This document shows positions 54,902-63,909 of a stretch of DNA of 64,000 nucleotides, piece after piece. The notes beneath the pieces are model-generated. The model was not told the DNA's origin. It did no database searches and was given only the letters and a program-made list of their open reading frames with translations. The stretch comes from Caballeronia sp. GAFFF1 (GTDB lineage: Bacteria > Pseudomonadota > Gammaproteobacteria > Burkholderiales > Burkholderiaceae): contig NZ_JALQEM010000005.1 of the NCBI RefSeq assembly GCF_023630705.1, positions 248,001-312,000 of the forward strand. The letters run 5' to 3'. Numbering within the stretch: position 1 is the first letter of the stretch; every line of letters begins with the position of its first letter. The translations under genes and the position numbers were made by a program.

Positions 54902-56424
54902 GGCTGCTCCTCGGAGATCGACGCATGCGCGGCGTACGCGAACGCGTTCACTTGGGCCAGCGCGAGCGGCGCGGCGGCACGCGTCTCCAGATGAAAGCGC
55001 CGCAGCAGATTGCGCGCCACCTTCGCCCGATACGCGCTCGATGCGCGCATGTCGGTGAGCGGCTGGAAGTCGGCGTCGAGCGCGTTCATGGCGGCGCGCA
55101 CGGTGTCGTCGCTCCATTGCGCGCCGACGAGCGCCGCTTCGGCCTGAGCTGCGCGTTTGGGCGTCGCCGCCATGCCGCCGAACGCAATCCGCGCGCTCGT
55201 CACGCGCTGGCTGTCGTCCAGCCGGATCGCGAAAGCGGCGCATACGGCGGAGATGTCCTGATCGTAGCGCTTCGCCACCTTGTACGTCCGGAACCGCAAG
55301 TCCGCGCCCGGGCGCGGCACGCGAATCGCCGCGACGAATTCGCCCGGCTGAAGCGCGGTCTTCTGATACGCGAGATAGAACGCGTCGAGCGGCATCGTGC
55401 GGGTCTTGTCGCCGTGTTGGAGCTCGAGTTCGGCGTTGAGCGCGATGAGCGCGGGCATCGAATCGCCGATCGGCGACCCGTTCGCGACGTTGCCGCCAAG
55501 CGTGCCGGCGTTGCGGATCGGGCGCGACGCGAAGCGCGTCCAGAGCTCGGCGAGTTCGGGGTAATCGGCGGTAAGCGCGGCATACGCGTCTTCGAGCGAT
55601 GCCGCCGCGCCGATCGTCAGCGTCTGCGCGTCGCGCTCGATGCGCTTCAGTTCCTCGACATTGCCGATGAAGAGAATGTCGCCCACATCGCGAAACTGCT
55701 TGGTGATCCACAGGCCGATATCGGTGCTGCCCGCGAGCAGCCGCGCGTCCGGGTTCGCTGCCCGAAGGCGGGCGAATTCGTCGCGCGTGACGGGCGCATG
55801 AAACGCCGGGGCGCCGAAGGTTTCACCGCGCGCGTCCGGCGCCCGGTACTCGAACGTCTGCGTTCGGCGCAGGCCGGCGAGCGTTGCGCGGATCGCATCG
55901 CGGTCGAAAGCCGGCGGCGGGTAGTCGAACATGCGCTCGGCGGCATCGATGATCGGCCGGTAGCCGGTGCAGCGGCACAGGTTCCCGGAAATGGCGGCGG
56001 CGATTTCGTCGCGCGAGGGCGGGCCGGCATCGCGCGGATGGGCGTGATACAGCGCCCACAGCGACATCACGAAGCCCGGCGTGCAGAAGCCGCATTGCGA
56101 GCCGTGACAATCGACGAGCGCCTGTTGCACCGGGTGCAGCGCGCCGTCCGCGCCGCGCAGGTCTTCGACGGTGAAAAGCGCGCGCGAATCGAGCGTCGGC
56201 AGAAGCTGGATGCACGCGTTGACGGCCTTGAGCGCGAGTTCGCCCGCCGAATCGAGTTCGCCGACGACCACGGTGCAGGCGCCGCAATCGCCTTCGGCGC
56301 AGCCTTCTTTGGTGCCGGTGCAGTCGTTCGCGCGCAGATGCTGAAGCACGGTGCGCGTGGCGGGCGCGTCGGCGATGTCGCGGACGGCGCCGCGGTGCAG
56401 GAAGCGGATGGTGTGCGTTGTCAT
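54898..56424 (-). CDS. xdhA: Xanthine dehydrogenase, FeS/FAD subunit
   Basis: A 508-residue small subunit. The plant-type 2Fe-2S domain comes first (CTGTKEGCAEGDCGACTV, Cys35-Cys50), followed by the second 2Fe-2S domain (CGFCTPGFV and CRCTGY). The FAD domain (about 200-400) has LLAGSTDIGLWITK and TLGGNVANGSPIGD. Electrons pass from Moco through both clusters to FAD and NAD+. First gene of the purine operon, start ATG 56424. A near-perfect palindrome lies about 130 bases upstream. Confidence 0.96.
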   Translation of the reverse strand: MTTHTIRFLHRGAVRDIADAPATRTVLQHLRANDCTGTKEGCAEGDCGACTVVVGELDSAGELALKAVNACIQLLPTLDSRALFTVEDLRGADGALHPVQQALVDCHGSQCGFCTPGFVMSLWALYHAHPRDAGPPSRDEIAAAISGNLCRCTGYRPIIDAAERMFDYPPPAFDRDAIRATLAGLRRTQTFEYRAPDARGETFGAPAFHAPVTRDEFARLRAANPDARLLAGSTDIGLWITKQFRDVGDILFIGNVEELKRIERDAQTLTIGAAASLEDAYAALTADYPELAELWTRFASRPIRNAGTLGGNVANGSPIGDSMPALIALNAELELQHGDKTRTMPLDAFYLAYQKTALQPGEFVAAIRVPRPGADLRFRTYKVAKRYDQDISAVCAAFAIRLDDSQRVTSARIAFGGMAATPKRAAQAEAALVGAQWSDDTVRAAMNALDADFQPLTDMRASSAYRAKVARNLLRRFHLETRAAAPLALAQVNAFAYAAHASISEEQP

Positions 56425-56552
56425 GAGCCGGGCAGGGACATTGCGGACCAGGCGCGCGTTACGCGGTTTCCGCCTGCATCCCGAAATTCCGGCATGTCAC
56501 GCGGACTGCGCGCACGTAGATCGCCATCCAGACTCGACCATAGCACCGCAAT

Positions 56553-56574
56553 ATCCCGAAAATATTTTTGGGAT
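56553..56574. promoter_or_regulatory. Palindromic operator candidate upstream of xdhA
   Basis: ATCCCGAAAATATTTTTGGG with AT following forms a 22-bp palindrome broken only by one symmetric mismatch pair. It is A/T-rich in a GC-rich setting and lies between xdhA and the end of dsbB, 129 bases before the xdhA start. A purine-responsive regulator would be a sensible owner, but none is encoded nearby. Confidence 0.5.
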
Positions 56575-56667
56575 CGTATTCAGATTATGCGGAAGCGGTG
56601 ATGCGGGGAAGTGAAATGCGAGAGAAAGGCAAGACGCGCGGGCCGTGAATGCCCGCGCCGAAGGCAG

Positions 56668-57213
56668 TCAAAGCGCCGCCGCCCGCGTTTTGCGCCTCGA
56701 CCGGAGGCTCAACGCGACCAGCGCGAAGATAATGGCGAACGCGACCAGCGACCACTGCGGCAGCGAGAGCCCGAGAATCGGCGGATAAGCGGTCTCGCAA
56801 AGCCCCGCCACCTTGAACACTTGCGGCAGCCAGCGCGCGGGCGGCAGGCTGTCGACGACGGGTTGCAACGCATCGAAGCCGCAGCTGAAGCCGGGATTCG
56901 CCTGAATGTAGACGTGCCGCGCGGCCGTGGCGAGCCCGCCGAGCGCCGAAAGCGCGACGAGCGCCTCCAGCAGCGCGACGCCGCGCCAGCCGTTGAAGCC
57001 CGCGCCGAGAAACGCGAACACGGCGATCAGCACGAAAAAGTAGCGCTGGATGATGCACAGCGGACACGGGTCTTCGCCATGGAAGAATTGCAGATACAGC
57101 GCCCCGGCGACGAGCGCGAGACAGACGAAGCCCAGCAGCGTCAAGAGCCGCCGCTCGCGGCGCAGCGCGCGGTCGTCCTCGTGCATCGTGAATTGATGTA
57201 GATGGTTGTTCAT
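56668..57213 (-). CDS. dsbB: Disulfide bond formation protein DsbB
   Basis: A 181-residue inner-membrane protein with four membrane helices that reoxidises DsbA and passes electrons to quinones. The first redox pair is Cys50-Cys53 (PCPLCIIQR, with the family Arg), the second Cys111 and Cys139 ([15 protein letters not shown]). The start ATG 57213 gives a 25-residue tail before helix 1; ATG 57186 is an alternative. Neither has a strong ribosome site. It stands alone between xdhA and the amidase. Confidence 0.9.
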   Translation of the reverse strand: MNNHLHQFTMHEDDRALRRERRLLTLLGFVCLALVAGALYLQFFHGEDPCPLCIIQRYFFVLIAVFAFLGAGFNGWRGVALLEALVALSALGGLATAARHVYIQANPGFSCGFDALQPVVDSLPPARWLPQVFKVAGLCETAYPPILGLSLPQWSLVAFAIIFALVALSLRSRRKTRAAAL

Positions 57214-57326
57214 TATTTCGCAACGTTTCGAGAAGGAAGCACCTGACCGGGCGGGCATCGCGCAGGAATTTTAGCGCGATCGCCCGGTGCGAAACACAGC
57301 CGCGTTTTCGCGAACGATGCGGCGTG

Positions 57327-58706
57327 TCAGCGCGTCGTCTCCAGCACGGCCTCGACCGCGCGGCCGATGGACAGCAGCGTGTCGTCGGCGTTCGGCGCGC
57401 CCGCGAGCATGAGGCCGACCGGCGCCTCGCCGCGCCGATGACACGGCAGCGACAGCGCGCAGGCATCGAGAAAATTGAAGGTCGTCGGGTTGCGCAGCAC
57501 GAGCGCATTGGTGCGCGCGAAGCTGTCGTCGTCCGTCGCAAGCTCCGCGATGCGCGGCGGCAGCACGGGCACCGTCGGGCAGACAATGGCGTCGAAGCGT
57601 TGCCAGAGCGTCGTGGGCGCGGCCTCGATCATGGCGGCGCGCGCCTCGCACAGTTCGATGTAGTCCGCGGCGCTCGCGGTTTCCGCGCGCATGAGACGCG
57701 CCAGCACGCGCGAATCGTATTCGCTTGCGTGCGCGGCAATCAGCTTGCGATGCCATGCGTACGCCTCGATCGCCACGAGCCCGAAGCGGTTGATCTCGGG
57801 CAGACGGTCGAGCGGCGCGAAGCGCACGTCTTCCACCAGCGCGCCCGCGGCGGCGAGATGATCGACTGCCGCCTGCACGGCCTGCGCGACAGGCGCTTCC
57901 ACGCCGTCCGTCACGTAATTCGTGAGCACGCCGAGGCGCACGCCGTCGAGCGGGCGCGTGGCGGGCACGTCCGGCTCGCGCCCCGCGAGGATGCGGTCGA
58001 CGAGCGCGCAGCACGCGACCGTCGCGCCGATCGGCCCGAACGAATCGAGCGTCTTGGAAAGCGGCACGCCGCCTTGCTTCGGAATGCGGCTCGCGGTCGG
58101 CTTGAAGCCGGTCAGGCCGCAGAACGCGGCGGGAATGCGCAGCGAACCGCCCGTATCGGTGCCGAGCGCGACGGCGGCCATGCCGTCCGCGACGGATGCC
58201 GCCGCGCCCGACGACGATCCGCCCGCGATGCGCGCGTCGTCCGGCACATTCGCTCGGTACGGGGAGCGCGGCGTCCCATAGTGCGGATTGAGCCCGAGCC
58301 CCGAAAACGCGAACTCGCTCATGTTCGTGCGTCCGACGATCACCGCGCCCGCGCGGCGCAGGCGCGCGACCGTGACGGCATCGGCGCGGGCGGGCTGCGC
58401 GTTCGCGAGCACGCGCGATCCGGCGCGCGTCACCTGACCTTCGACATCGAAGAGATCTTTCACGGACACCGGAATGCCCGCGAGCGGCGAGAGCACCGTG
58501 CCTGCGCGGCGCAGCGCGTCGTGGGCGTCGGCGGCGGCGCGGGCGTGTTCGGCATCGACTTGAAGGAACACGGTCGAGCCCTGGCCGTTGGGATCGGCGA
58601 TCCGTTCCAGCGCGGTCTCGACAAGCGCGCGGCTCGTCGTGCGGCCGCACTTCAATTCTGCGGCGAGGAGGGCTAGCGGGGGGAACTGCGGCGCAGTGGT
58701 CGGCAT
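57327..58706 (-). CDS. Amidase of the amidase-signature family
   Basis: A 459-residue hydrolase. The Ser-cisSer-Lys triad is visible: Lys in IPVSVKDLFDVEG, cis-Ser in AGGSSSGAAASVADG, and the nucleophile Ser in GTDTGGSLRIPAAFCG. Length and sequence are like AtzE/GatA-type amidases, but gatB and gatC are not adjacent, so a free-standing role (amide or biuret-type hydrolysis) is likely. The substrate is unknown. Start ATG 58706; no good ribosome site is visible, so the exact start is less sure. Confidence 0.85.
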   Translation of the reverse strand: MPTTAPQFPPLALLAAELKCGRTTSRALVETALERIADPNGQGSTVFLQVDAEHARAAADAHDALRRAGTVLSPLAGIPVSVKDLFDVEGQVTRAGSRVLANAQPARADAVTVARLRRAGAVIVGRTNMSEFAFSGLGLNPHYGTPRSPYRANVPDDARIAGGSSSGAAASVADGMAAVALGTDTGGSLRIPAAFCGLTGFKPTASRIPKQGGVPLSKTLDSFGPIGATVACCALVDRILAGREPDVPATRPLDGVRLGVLTNYVTDGVEAPVAQAVQAAVDHLAAAGALVEDVRFAPLDRLPEINRFGLVAIEAYAWHRKLIAAHASEYDSRVLARLMRAETASAADYIELCEARAAMIEAAPTTLWQRFDAIVCPTVPVLPPRIAELATDDDSFARTNALVLRNPTTFNFLDACALSLPCHRRGEAPVGLMLAGAPNADDTLLSIGRAVEAVLETTR

Positions 58707-58953
58707 GGCATCGAGCAGTGGCGTTGCCGGCGGCGGCGCTGGCGAAGCGTGCGGCGGGCTTCGTTGATCGCGCCGGCGGCGGTCCGATGCGGGCGGCGGC
58801 GCGACGCATCGGCGGTGAAAGGGCGGGCGGTCGCGGCGAACTGAAGCCGGACGCCCAGGGTGGCTGTCATTCTAAGCCAGCGCAGTAAAAAATACGCGAC
58901 CCCGAGGCGACCCCGACGCGACCACGCCGTTACCGATGCGATGAGTCGTGCGT

Positions 58954-60336
58954 TCAGATCGTCCGCGAGAAGCGCCGGAGGCTGGCCTGTCCCAGATAGC
59001 GGTCGAACACCGACGCGACGTTGCGCACGAGCATGCGTCCGGCCGGCAGCACGCGAATGGCGTCCGGCGCGATGTCGATGAGGCCGTCGTCGGCCATCGG
59101 CGCGAGGCGCGCGAGTTCGGCCGCGAAGGTGTCGGCGAAGACGATGCCGTGTTCGCGCTCGACGTCCGAAAAGCGCAGCGCGCCGCCGCACATGAGCCGC
59201 ATGATGACGTCGCGGCGCAGGAGATCGTCGGCGGTAAGGCGCACGCCGCGCCGGATCGCGAAGCGCCCCGCGTCGATGGCGGCTGCGTAGTCGGCGATCG
59301 CGCGCGCGTTCTGCGCGTAGACGTCGCCGACCTTGCCGATGGACGACGCGCCGATGCCGATCAGATCGCAGTCCGCATGCGTGCTGTAGCCCTGGAAATT
59401 GCGCTGGAGCGTGCCGGCTTCATAAGCGCGGGCGAGTTCGTCGCCGGGCAGCGCAAAATGATCCATGCCGATGTAGACATAACCGGCATCGCTCATCCGC
59501 TCGATCACGCGCTCAAGAATGGCGAGCCGCACGGCGGCCGAAGGCAGCGCCGCCTCGTCAATCTGACGCTGCATTTTGAAGAGCGCAGGCATGTGCGCAT
59601 AGCCGAAGACGGAGACGCGGTCCGGCGCGAGCGCCACGATCGCATCGAGCGTGCGCGTGAAGCTCTCGACGCTCTGATGCGGCAAGCCGTAGATCAGATC
59701 GACGCTCACCGACTCGAAGCCGTGCTCGCGCGCCGCGCGCATCACGTCCTCGGTCATCGCGCGCGGCTGGATGCGGTTGACCGCCTGCTGCACGCGCTCG
59801 TCGAAGTCCTGCACGCCGAGGCTCAGCCGGTTGAAGCCGAGTTCGCGCAGCACCGCGATGGTTTCCGCGGACGCTTCGCGCGGGTCCACTTCGATCGAAT
59901 ATTCGGCGCGCGCATCGCGCACGAGGTTGAAGTGCGCGGCGGTGGCGGCCATGAGTTCGGCCATCTCATCGTGGGAGAGGAATGTCGGCGTGCCGCCGCC
60001 CCAGTGAAGCTGCGTGACGGGGCGGCGCGTATCGAAGCACGCGGCCTGCATCGCGAGTTCGCGTTTCATGCGATCCAGATACGGGCGGGCGTGCGCGCGA
60101 TTTTTCGTCGCGACCTTGTTGCAGCCGCAATAGAAGCAGACGGTGTCGCAGAACGGAATGTGGAAGTACAGCGACAGTTCCGCCGACGCGCCGCCTCGGC
60201 TTGCGGCTTCGAAGTAGTGCGCGGGATCGAACGATTCCGTGAACTGGACGGCCGTGGGGTAGGACGTGTAGCGCGGGCCGTTCGCGTCGTAGCGCGCGAG
60301 CAGGTCCGGGCGAAAGAGGGTGTCGGCGAGAGTCAT
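58954..60336 (-). CDS. hemN: Oxygen-independent coproporphyrinogen III oxidase
   Basis: A 460-residue radical SAM enzyme that decarboxylates coproporphyrinogen III to protoporphyrinogen IX without oxygen. Cys63, Cys67 and Cys70 (HIPFCDTVCFYCGC) bind the cluster, and the following Cys of GCNK is the extra family cysteine. HWGGGTPTFL is the SAM motif. The N-terminal NGPRYTSYPTA trip-wire motif and full length separate it from HemW. Start ATG 60336. I looked for an FNR/Anr box upstream and saw none. Confidence 0.95.
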   Translation of the reverse strand: MTLADTLFRPDLLARYDANGPRYTSYPTAVQFTESFDPAHYFEAASRGGASAELSLYFHIPFCDTVCFYCGCNKVATKNRAHARPYLDRMKRELAMQAACFDTRRPVTQLHWGGGTPTFLSHDEMAELMAATAAHFNLVRDARAEYSIEVDPREASAETIAVLRELGFNRLSLGVQDFDERVQQAVNRIQPRAMTEDVMRAAREHGFESVSVDLIYGLPHQSVESFTRTLDAIVALAPDRVSVFGYAHMPALFKMQRQIDEAALPSAAVRLAILERVIERMSDAGYVYIGMDHFALPGDELARAYEAGTLQRNFQGYSTHADCDLIGIGASSIGKVGDVYAQNARAIADYAAAIDAGRFAIRRGVRLTADDLLRRDVIMRLMCGGALRFSDVEREHGIVFADTFAAELARLAPMADDGLIDIAPDAIRVLPAGRMLVRNVASVFDRYLGQASLRRFSRTI

Positions 60337-60475
60337 GGGCAGCCTTCGAGTTGCGCCGATCTTACGCGGGCGCGTGCGCGCGCGCCTTGCGTGATAACGT
60401 CGCAGCCGCTTTCCGGGGTGCTCCTGGCTGGCATGGGACAATGGCGCCCTAGCCGCTGTCTCGTCTGCTTTCGCC

Positions 60476-60757
60476 ATGTCTACTTCGTCTTCGTCCCCTC
60501 ATGCCTGCCGCGAAGGATGCGGCGCGTGCTGCATCGCGCCGTCCATCACGAGCGCCATTCCCGGCATGCCCAACGGCAAGCGCGCGGGCGAGCCGTGCGT
60601 CCAGCTCGACGATGACCTGCGCTGCAAGATCTTCGGCGATCCGCGCCGGCCCGCGTGTTGCGGCGGCCTGCAGCCGTCAGCCGAGATGTGCGGCGAGACG
60701 CGCGAGCATGCTGTTCAGTGGCTCACGCGGCTCGAAATCGACACGCAACCGCAATGA
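60476..60757 (+). CDS. YkgJ-family cysteine cluster protein
   Basis: A 93-residue protein with seven or more cysteines: [37 protein letters not shown] and EMCGE. This is the CxxCx2CC zinc- or iron-binding pattern of the YkgJ/UPF0153 family. No signal peptide. The function is unknown, but metal binding is likely. It is divergent from hemN with 139 bases between and overlaps no neighbour; the DUF1439 gene follows. Confidence 0.85.
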   Translation: MSTSSSSPHACREGCGACCIAPSITSAIPGMPNGKRAGEPCVQLDDDLRCKIFGDPRRPACCGGLQPSAEMCGETREHAVQWLTRLEIDTQPQ

Positions 60758-60807
60758 ACTTCGTTTGTCCAAGCACCGTCACGACATCCAGTACAGGAGA
60801 TTCCCGC

Positions 60808-61395
60808 ATGCCACGACCCGTCGCGCCGCTCAGGCGCCGGTTGCTGCTGGGCGCGCTCGCCGCGTGGCCGGCACTCGCGCTCGTATCGACGGCGGATGCC
60901 GCATCCATCTTTCCGTTTATTCCGGACCACTACACATTTTCGCAAAAGCAGGTGCAGGAAGCGGTCGCGCGCAAGTTCCCGCTGGAACGCACCGCGCGGC
61001 AGATTTTCGATGTCGTGCTGAGCAATCCTGTGGTCGGCATGGCGGCGGACCGCAATCGCGTCACGGTGCGCGTGGATGCGCGGCTTTCCACGCCCTTCAT
61101 GCCGAGCCCGGTGAACGGCGCGTTCACGTTGTCGACGCAACTGGCGTACGACGCCCCGAGCCGCTCGGTCGTGCTCGTCTCGCCAACGGTTGACGACTCG
61201 CAGCTGACCGGCGACGCTGCCCAGTACAACCAACAAATCGCGGCGGCCGGCGCGCTGCTCGCAGCGCAATTGCTCGACCGCTATCCCATCTACACGTTCA
61301 AGCCGGAAGAGCTGCAATTTGCGGGCGTGTCTTACGAACCCGGTACAATCACAGTCCTTACAAACGGCATACGCGTTCAGATTGTCGAGAAGTGA
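60808..61395 (+). CDS. DUF1439 (YceB-like) exported protein
   Basis: A 195-residue protein. The start ATG 60808 has AGGAGA at good spacing; an upstream in-frame ATG at 60754 is rejected. Residues 1-29 are a twin-arginine-like or Sec signal (PLRRRLLLGALAAWPALALVSTADA). The mature domain (FSQKQVQEAVARKFPLERTARQIFDVVLSNPVVGM) matches the DUF1439/YceB lipid-binding-like fold, although the usual lipobox Cys is missing here. Envelope role unknown. Confidence 0.8.
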   Translation: MPRPVAPLRRRLLLGALAAWPALALVSTADAASIFPFIPDHYTFSQKQVQEAVARKFPLERTARQIFDVVLSNPVVGMAADRNRVTVRVDARLSTPFMPSPVNGAFTLSTQLAYDAPSRSVVLVSPTVDDSQLTGDAAQYNQQIAAAGALLAAQLLDRYPIYTFKPEELQFAGVSYEPGTITVLTNGIRVQIVEK

Positions 61396-61456
61396 ATCGA
61401 AATCCTGGCGCGCAGTGCTCTACACCTGCAGCAAAAAAGCGAACAAGGGCTGACGG

Positions 61457-62290
61457 ATGGACTGGATTCTGATGGTGAAGGCGCTCGTGCTGGGCGTCGT
61501 GGAAGGCTTGACGGAGTTTCTGCCGGTGTCGAGCACGGGGCATCTGATCGTCGCGGGCAGTCTGCTCAATTTCACCGACGCGCAAGCCAAGACGTTCGAT
61601 GTCGTCATTCAGTTCGGCGCGATTCTCGCAATCTGCTGGGAATATCGCGGCAAGATCGGCTCGGTGGTGGGCGGCCTCGGCAGCCGTCCGGACGCGCGGC
61701 GGTTTGCGATCAACGTCATCATCGCGACCATTCCGGCAATCGTGCTGGGCCTGTTGCTCGAAAAGAAGATCAAGTCGGTGCTGTTCTCGCCGGTGCCGGT
61801 CTCGGTCGCGCTGATCGTCGGCGGGATCGTGATTCTGTGGGCCGAGGCGCGCCAGCGCGATCGCGGAGCGCCGCCGCGCGTGCATTCGGTCGATGACCTC
61901 TCGTACGCCGATGCGCTGAAAGTCGGCCTCGCGCAATGCCTCGCGCTGATTCCCGGCACCTCGCGTTCGGGCGCGACGATCATCGGCGGCATGCTGTTCG
62001 GGCTGGAGCGCCGCGCGGCCACCGAATTTTCGTTCTTCCTCGCCATCCCGATCATCTTCGGCGCGACGCTCTACGAAATGGCCAAGTACTGGCGCGCGCT
62101 CACCGTGAACGACCTCGGGCTCTTTGCCATCGGGCTCGTCTCCGCGTTCGTGAGCGCCTTCGTCTGCGTGCGCTGGCTGCTCCGTTACGTCGCCTCGCAC
62201 GATTTCACGGCATTCGCGTGGTATCGCATCGGCTTCGGGCTGCTGATCCTGATCGTCGGCTATAGCGGCGGGTTGAGCTGGGCAGACTGA
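61457..62290 (+). CDS. uppP: Undecaprenyl-diphosphatase UppP (BacA)
   Basis: A 277-residue, multi-helix membrane phosphatase that recycles the peptidoglycan lipid carrier and can confer bacitracin tolerance. [15 protein letters not shown] at 16-30 and [14 protein letters not shown] hold the catalytic Glu, Ser and Arg residues. The start ATG 61457 has no strong ribosome site but matches the family start ([17 protein letters not shown]). A terminator follows 20 bases after the stop. Confidence 0.96.
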   Translation: MDWILMVKALVLGVVEGLTEFLPVSSTGHLIVAGSLLNFTDAQAKTFDVVIQFGAILAICWEYRGKIGSVVGGLGSRPDARRFAINVIIATIPAIVLGLLLEKKIKSVLFSPVPVSVALIVGGIVILWAEARQRDRGAPPRVHSVDDLSYADALKVGLAQCLALIPGTSRSGATIIGGMLFGLERRAATEFSFFLAIPIIFGATLYEMAKYWRALTVNDLGLFAIGLVSAFVSAFVCVRWLLRYVASHDFTAFAWYRIGFGLLILIVGYSGGLSWAD

Positions 62291-62310
62291 TCGGCTTGCG
62301 TGCCGCACAA

Positions 62311-62347
62311 ACGACAACGCCACGGCTAGCCGTGGCGTTGTCGTTTT
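62311..62347 (+). terminator. Terminator behind uppP
   Basis: ACGACAACGCCACGG (62311-62325) pairs with CCGTGGCGTTGTCGT (62330-62344) across CTAG, followed by TTTC. A 15-bp stem; it may serve the convergent trmB as well. Confidence 0.88.
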
Positions 62348-62356
62348 CAGCGCGAC

Positions 62357-63106
62357 TTACTTGCGGCGAAAGAGCAGATCCCAGACGCCGTGTCCGAGCC
62401 GCAAGCCGCGCCGCTCGAACTTGGTCACCGGCCGGTAATCCGGACGCGGCGCGTAGCCGTCCGCCGTGTTTTCGAGCGTCGGTTCCGCCGAAAGCACGTC
62501 GAGCATCTGCTCCGCGTAGTTCTGCCAGTCGGTCGCGAGATGCAGATAGCCGCCCGGCTTCACGCGCGAGCTCAGGAGCGCGACGAACTTCGGCTGGATG
62601 AGCCGGCGCTTGTGGTGCCGCGCCTTGTGCCACGGATCGGGAAAGTAGATGTGCACGCCGTCGAGACTCGCGGGCGCGATCATGTGTTCGAGCACCTCGA
62701 CCGCGTCGTGCTGAAGGATGCGGATGTTGCCGAGCTGCTGCTCGCCGATCAGCTTCAACAGCGCGCCGACGCCCGGCTCGTGCACTTCCACGCCGATGAA
62801 GTTGTCGCCGGGGCGCGCGGCCGCGATTTCCGCCGTCGTCGCGCCCATGCCGAAACCGATTTCCAGCACGCGCGGCGCCTGCCGGCCGAAGAGGGCGTCC
62901 CAGTCCGCGAGTTCCGGCGCGTACGGCACGACGAAACGCGGACCCAGTTCGTCCATCGCGCGTTGCTGTCCCGGCGAAACGCGGCCCGCGCGCGTCACGA
63001 AACTGCGAATACGCCGATGATGCAGCGGCTGCGATGCCGCAGTTTCGATACGCTCACCGGCGGCTTGCGCGTCGTCGTCGTGGGAATCGTGGGATTGGTC
63101 GTTCAT
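62357..63106 (-). CDS. trmB: tRNA (guanine-N7-)-methyltransferase
   Basis: A 249-residue SAM-dependent enzyme that makes m7G46 in t[19 protein letters not shown] is the SAM-binding motif, [12 protein letters not shown] follows, and [26 protein letters not shown] is the catalytic and tRNA-binding stretch unique to TrmB. The N-terminal 45 residues are a variable acidic tail. Start ATG 63106. Confidence 0.96.
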   Translation of the reverse strand: MNDQSHDSHDDDAQAAGERIETAASQPLHHRRIRSFVTRAGRVSPGQQRAMDELGPRFVVPYAPELADWDALFGRQAPRVLEIGFGMGATTAEIAAARPGDNFIGVEVHEPGVGALLKLIGEQQLGNIRILQHDAVEVLEHMIAPASLDGVHIYFPDPWHKARHHKRRLIQPKFVALLSSRVKPGGYLHLATDWQNYAEQMLDVLSAEPTLENTADGYAPRPDYRPVTKFERRGLRLGHGVWDLLFRRK

Positions 63107-63144
63107 GGCGGGATCGGAATGCGAAGAAGCGTCGCGCGGAAACT

Positions 63145-63179
63145 AAAAAGCCGCCTCGCTGTATGGAAGGCGGCTTTCG
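63145..63179 (-). terminator. Terminator behind tRNA-Gly
   Basis: AAAGCCGCCT (63147-63156) pairs with AGGCGGCTTT (63168-63177). On the minus strand a T-run follows (CTTTTTAG), ending the tRNA-Gly transcript before trmB. Confidence 0.85.
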
Positions 63180-63211
63180 CTTATTTGCTGCTTATCTGTT
63201 GCTCGTGAATC

Positions 63212-63286
63212 TGGAGCGGGCGATGGGAATCGAACCCACGTCAGTAGCTTGGGAAGCTACGGTAATAGCCATTATACGACGCCCGC
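63212..63286 (-). tRNA. tRNA-Gly (anticodon CCC)
   Basis: 75 nt including encoded CCA. Acceptor GCGGGCG pairs with CGCCCGC; anticodon stem GTAGC/GCTAC with loop TTCCCAA, anticodon CCC. Confidence 0.96.
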
Positions 63287-63348
63287 GTGAGCCGACTATT
63301 GTAAGCGCAAGGCGCGCCGCCGCGCAATCGCGGGCGGCGCGGCCCGGT

Positions 63349-63909
63349 TCAGATGCCGAAGAGCGTCATCGAGACTGCGACGCGCGTCACCACCATCAGC
63401 AGCACCTGCACGATCACGAAGAGCAGGATCGGCGACAAATCGATGCCGCCTAAGCGCGGCACGATGCGGCGCAGCGGATCGAGAAACGGCGCGGTGATCT
63501 GATAGAGCAGCGGCATGGCCGGCGACTGCGGATTGAGCCACGAAAGCAGCGCCATCAGAATCGTCATCCAGATGATGAGGTTGAGCGCCCACTTCACGAC
63601 CGTCAGCGCCGCGACGAGCAGGAGCATCGGCAGCATGACCGTCGGATCGACGCCGGCGAGATAGACCATCAACGTCACATAGACCAGCGCCGCGATATAG
63701 GCGGCGACAATGCTGGCCCAATCGATCTTGCCGCCCGGCAGAATCTTGCGCAGCGGCAGCACGATCCAGTTGGTCGCCTGCATGACGGCATTCGACACCG
63801 GGTTGTACGGCGGCATGCGCACGACCTGCATCCACGCGCGCAGGAGCAGCGCCGCGCCGAACAGAGTGAAAACGGTATTGAGCAGAAAACGGGCGATATC
63901 GCCGAACAT
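63349..63909 (-). CDS. YggT-family membrane protein
   Basis: A 186-residue protein with two YggT repeats, each a pair of hydrophobic segments. RAWMQVVRMPPYNPVSNAVMQATNWIVLPLRKILP and its later counterpart LPLLYQITAPFLDPLRRIVPRLGGIDLSPILLF show the family motif (P-x2-L/D-P-L-R-x-I-x-P). YggT proteins have been linked to osmotic stress and K+ uptake and, in some bacteria, to division. The start ATG 63909 (MFGDIARFLL) is the family start. It is often next to proC, which would lie outside the window. Confidence 0.92.
   Translation of the reverse strand: MFGDIARFLLNTVFTLFGAALLLRAWMQVVRMPPYNPVSNAVMQATNWIVLPLRKILPGGKIDWASIVAAYIAALVYVTLMVYLAGVDPTVMLPMLLLVAALTVVKWALNLIIWMTILMALLSWLNPQSPAMPLLYQITAPFLDPLRRIVPRLGGIDLSPILLFVIVQVLLMVVTRVAVSMTLFGI

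Noticed and set aside
54902..55711. 270-codon upstream extension of xdhB
   Set aside because: It overlaps xdhA in another frame; the ATGA overlap and the MNKASEP start are consistent with the usual two-gene arrangement.
60337..60475. FNR/Anr box controlling hemN
   Set aside because: No TTGAT-N4-ATCAA-like sequence in the hemN upstream region; the single TTATCAC stretch is not enough.
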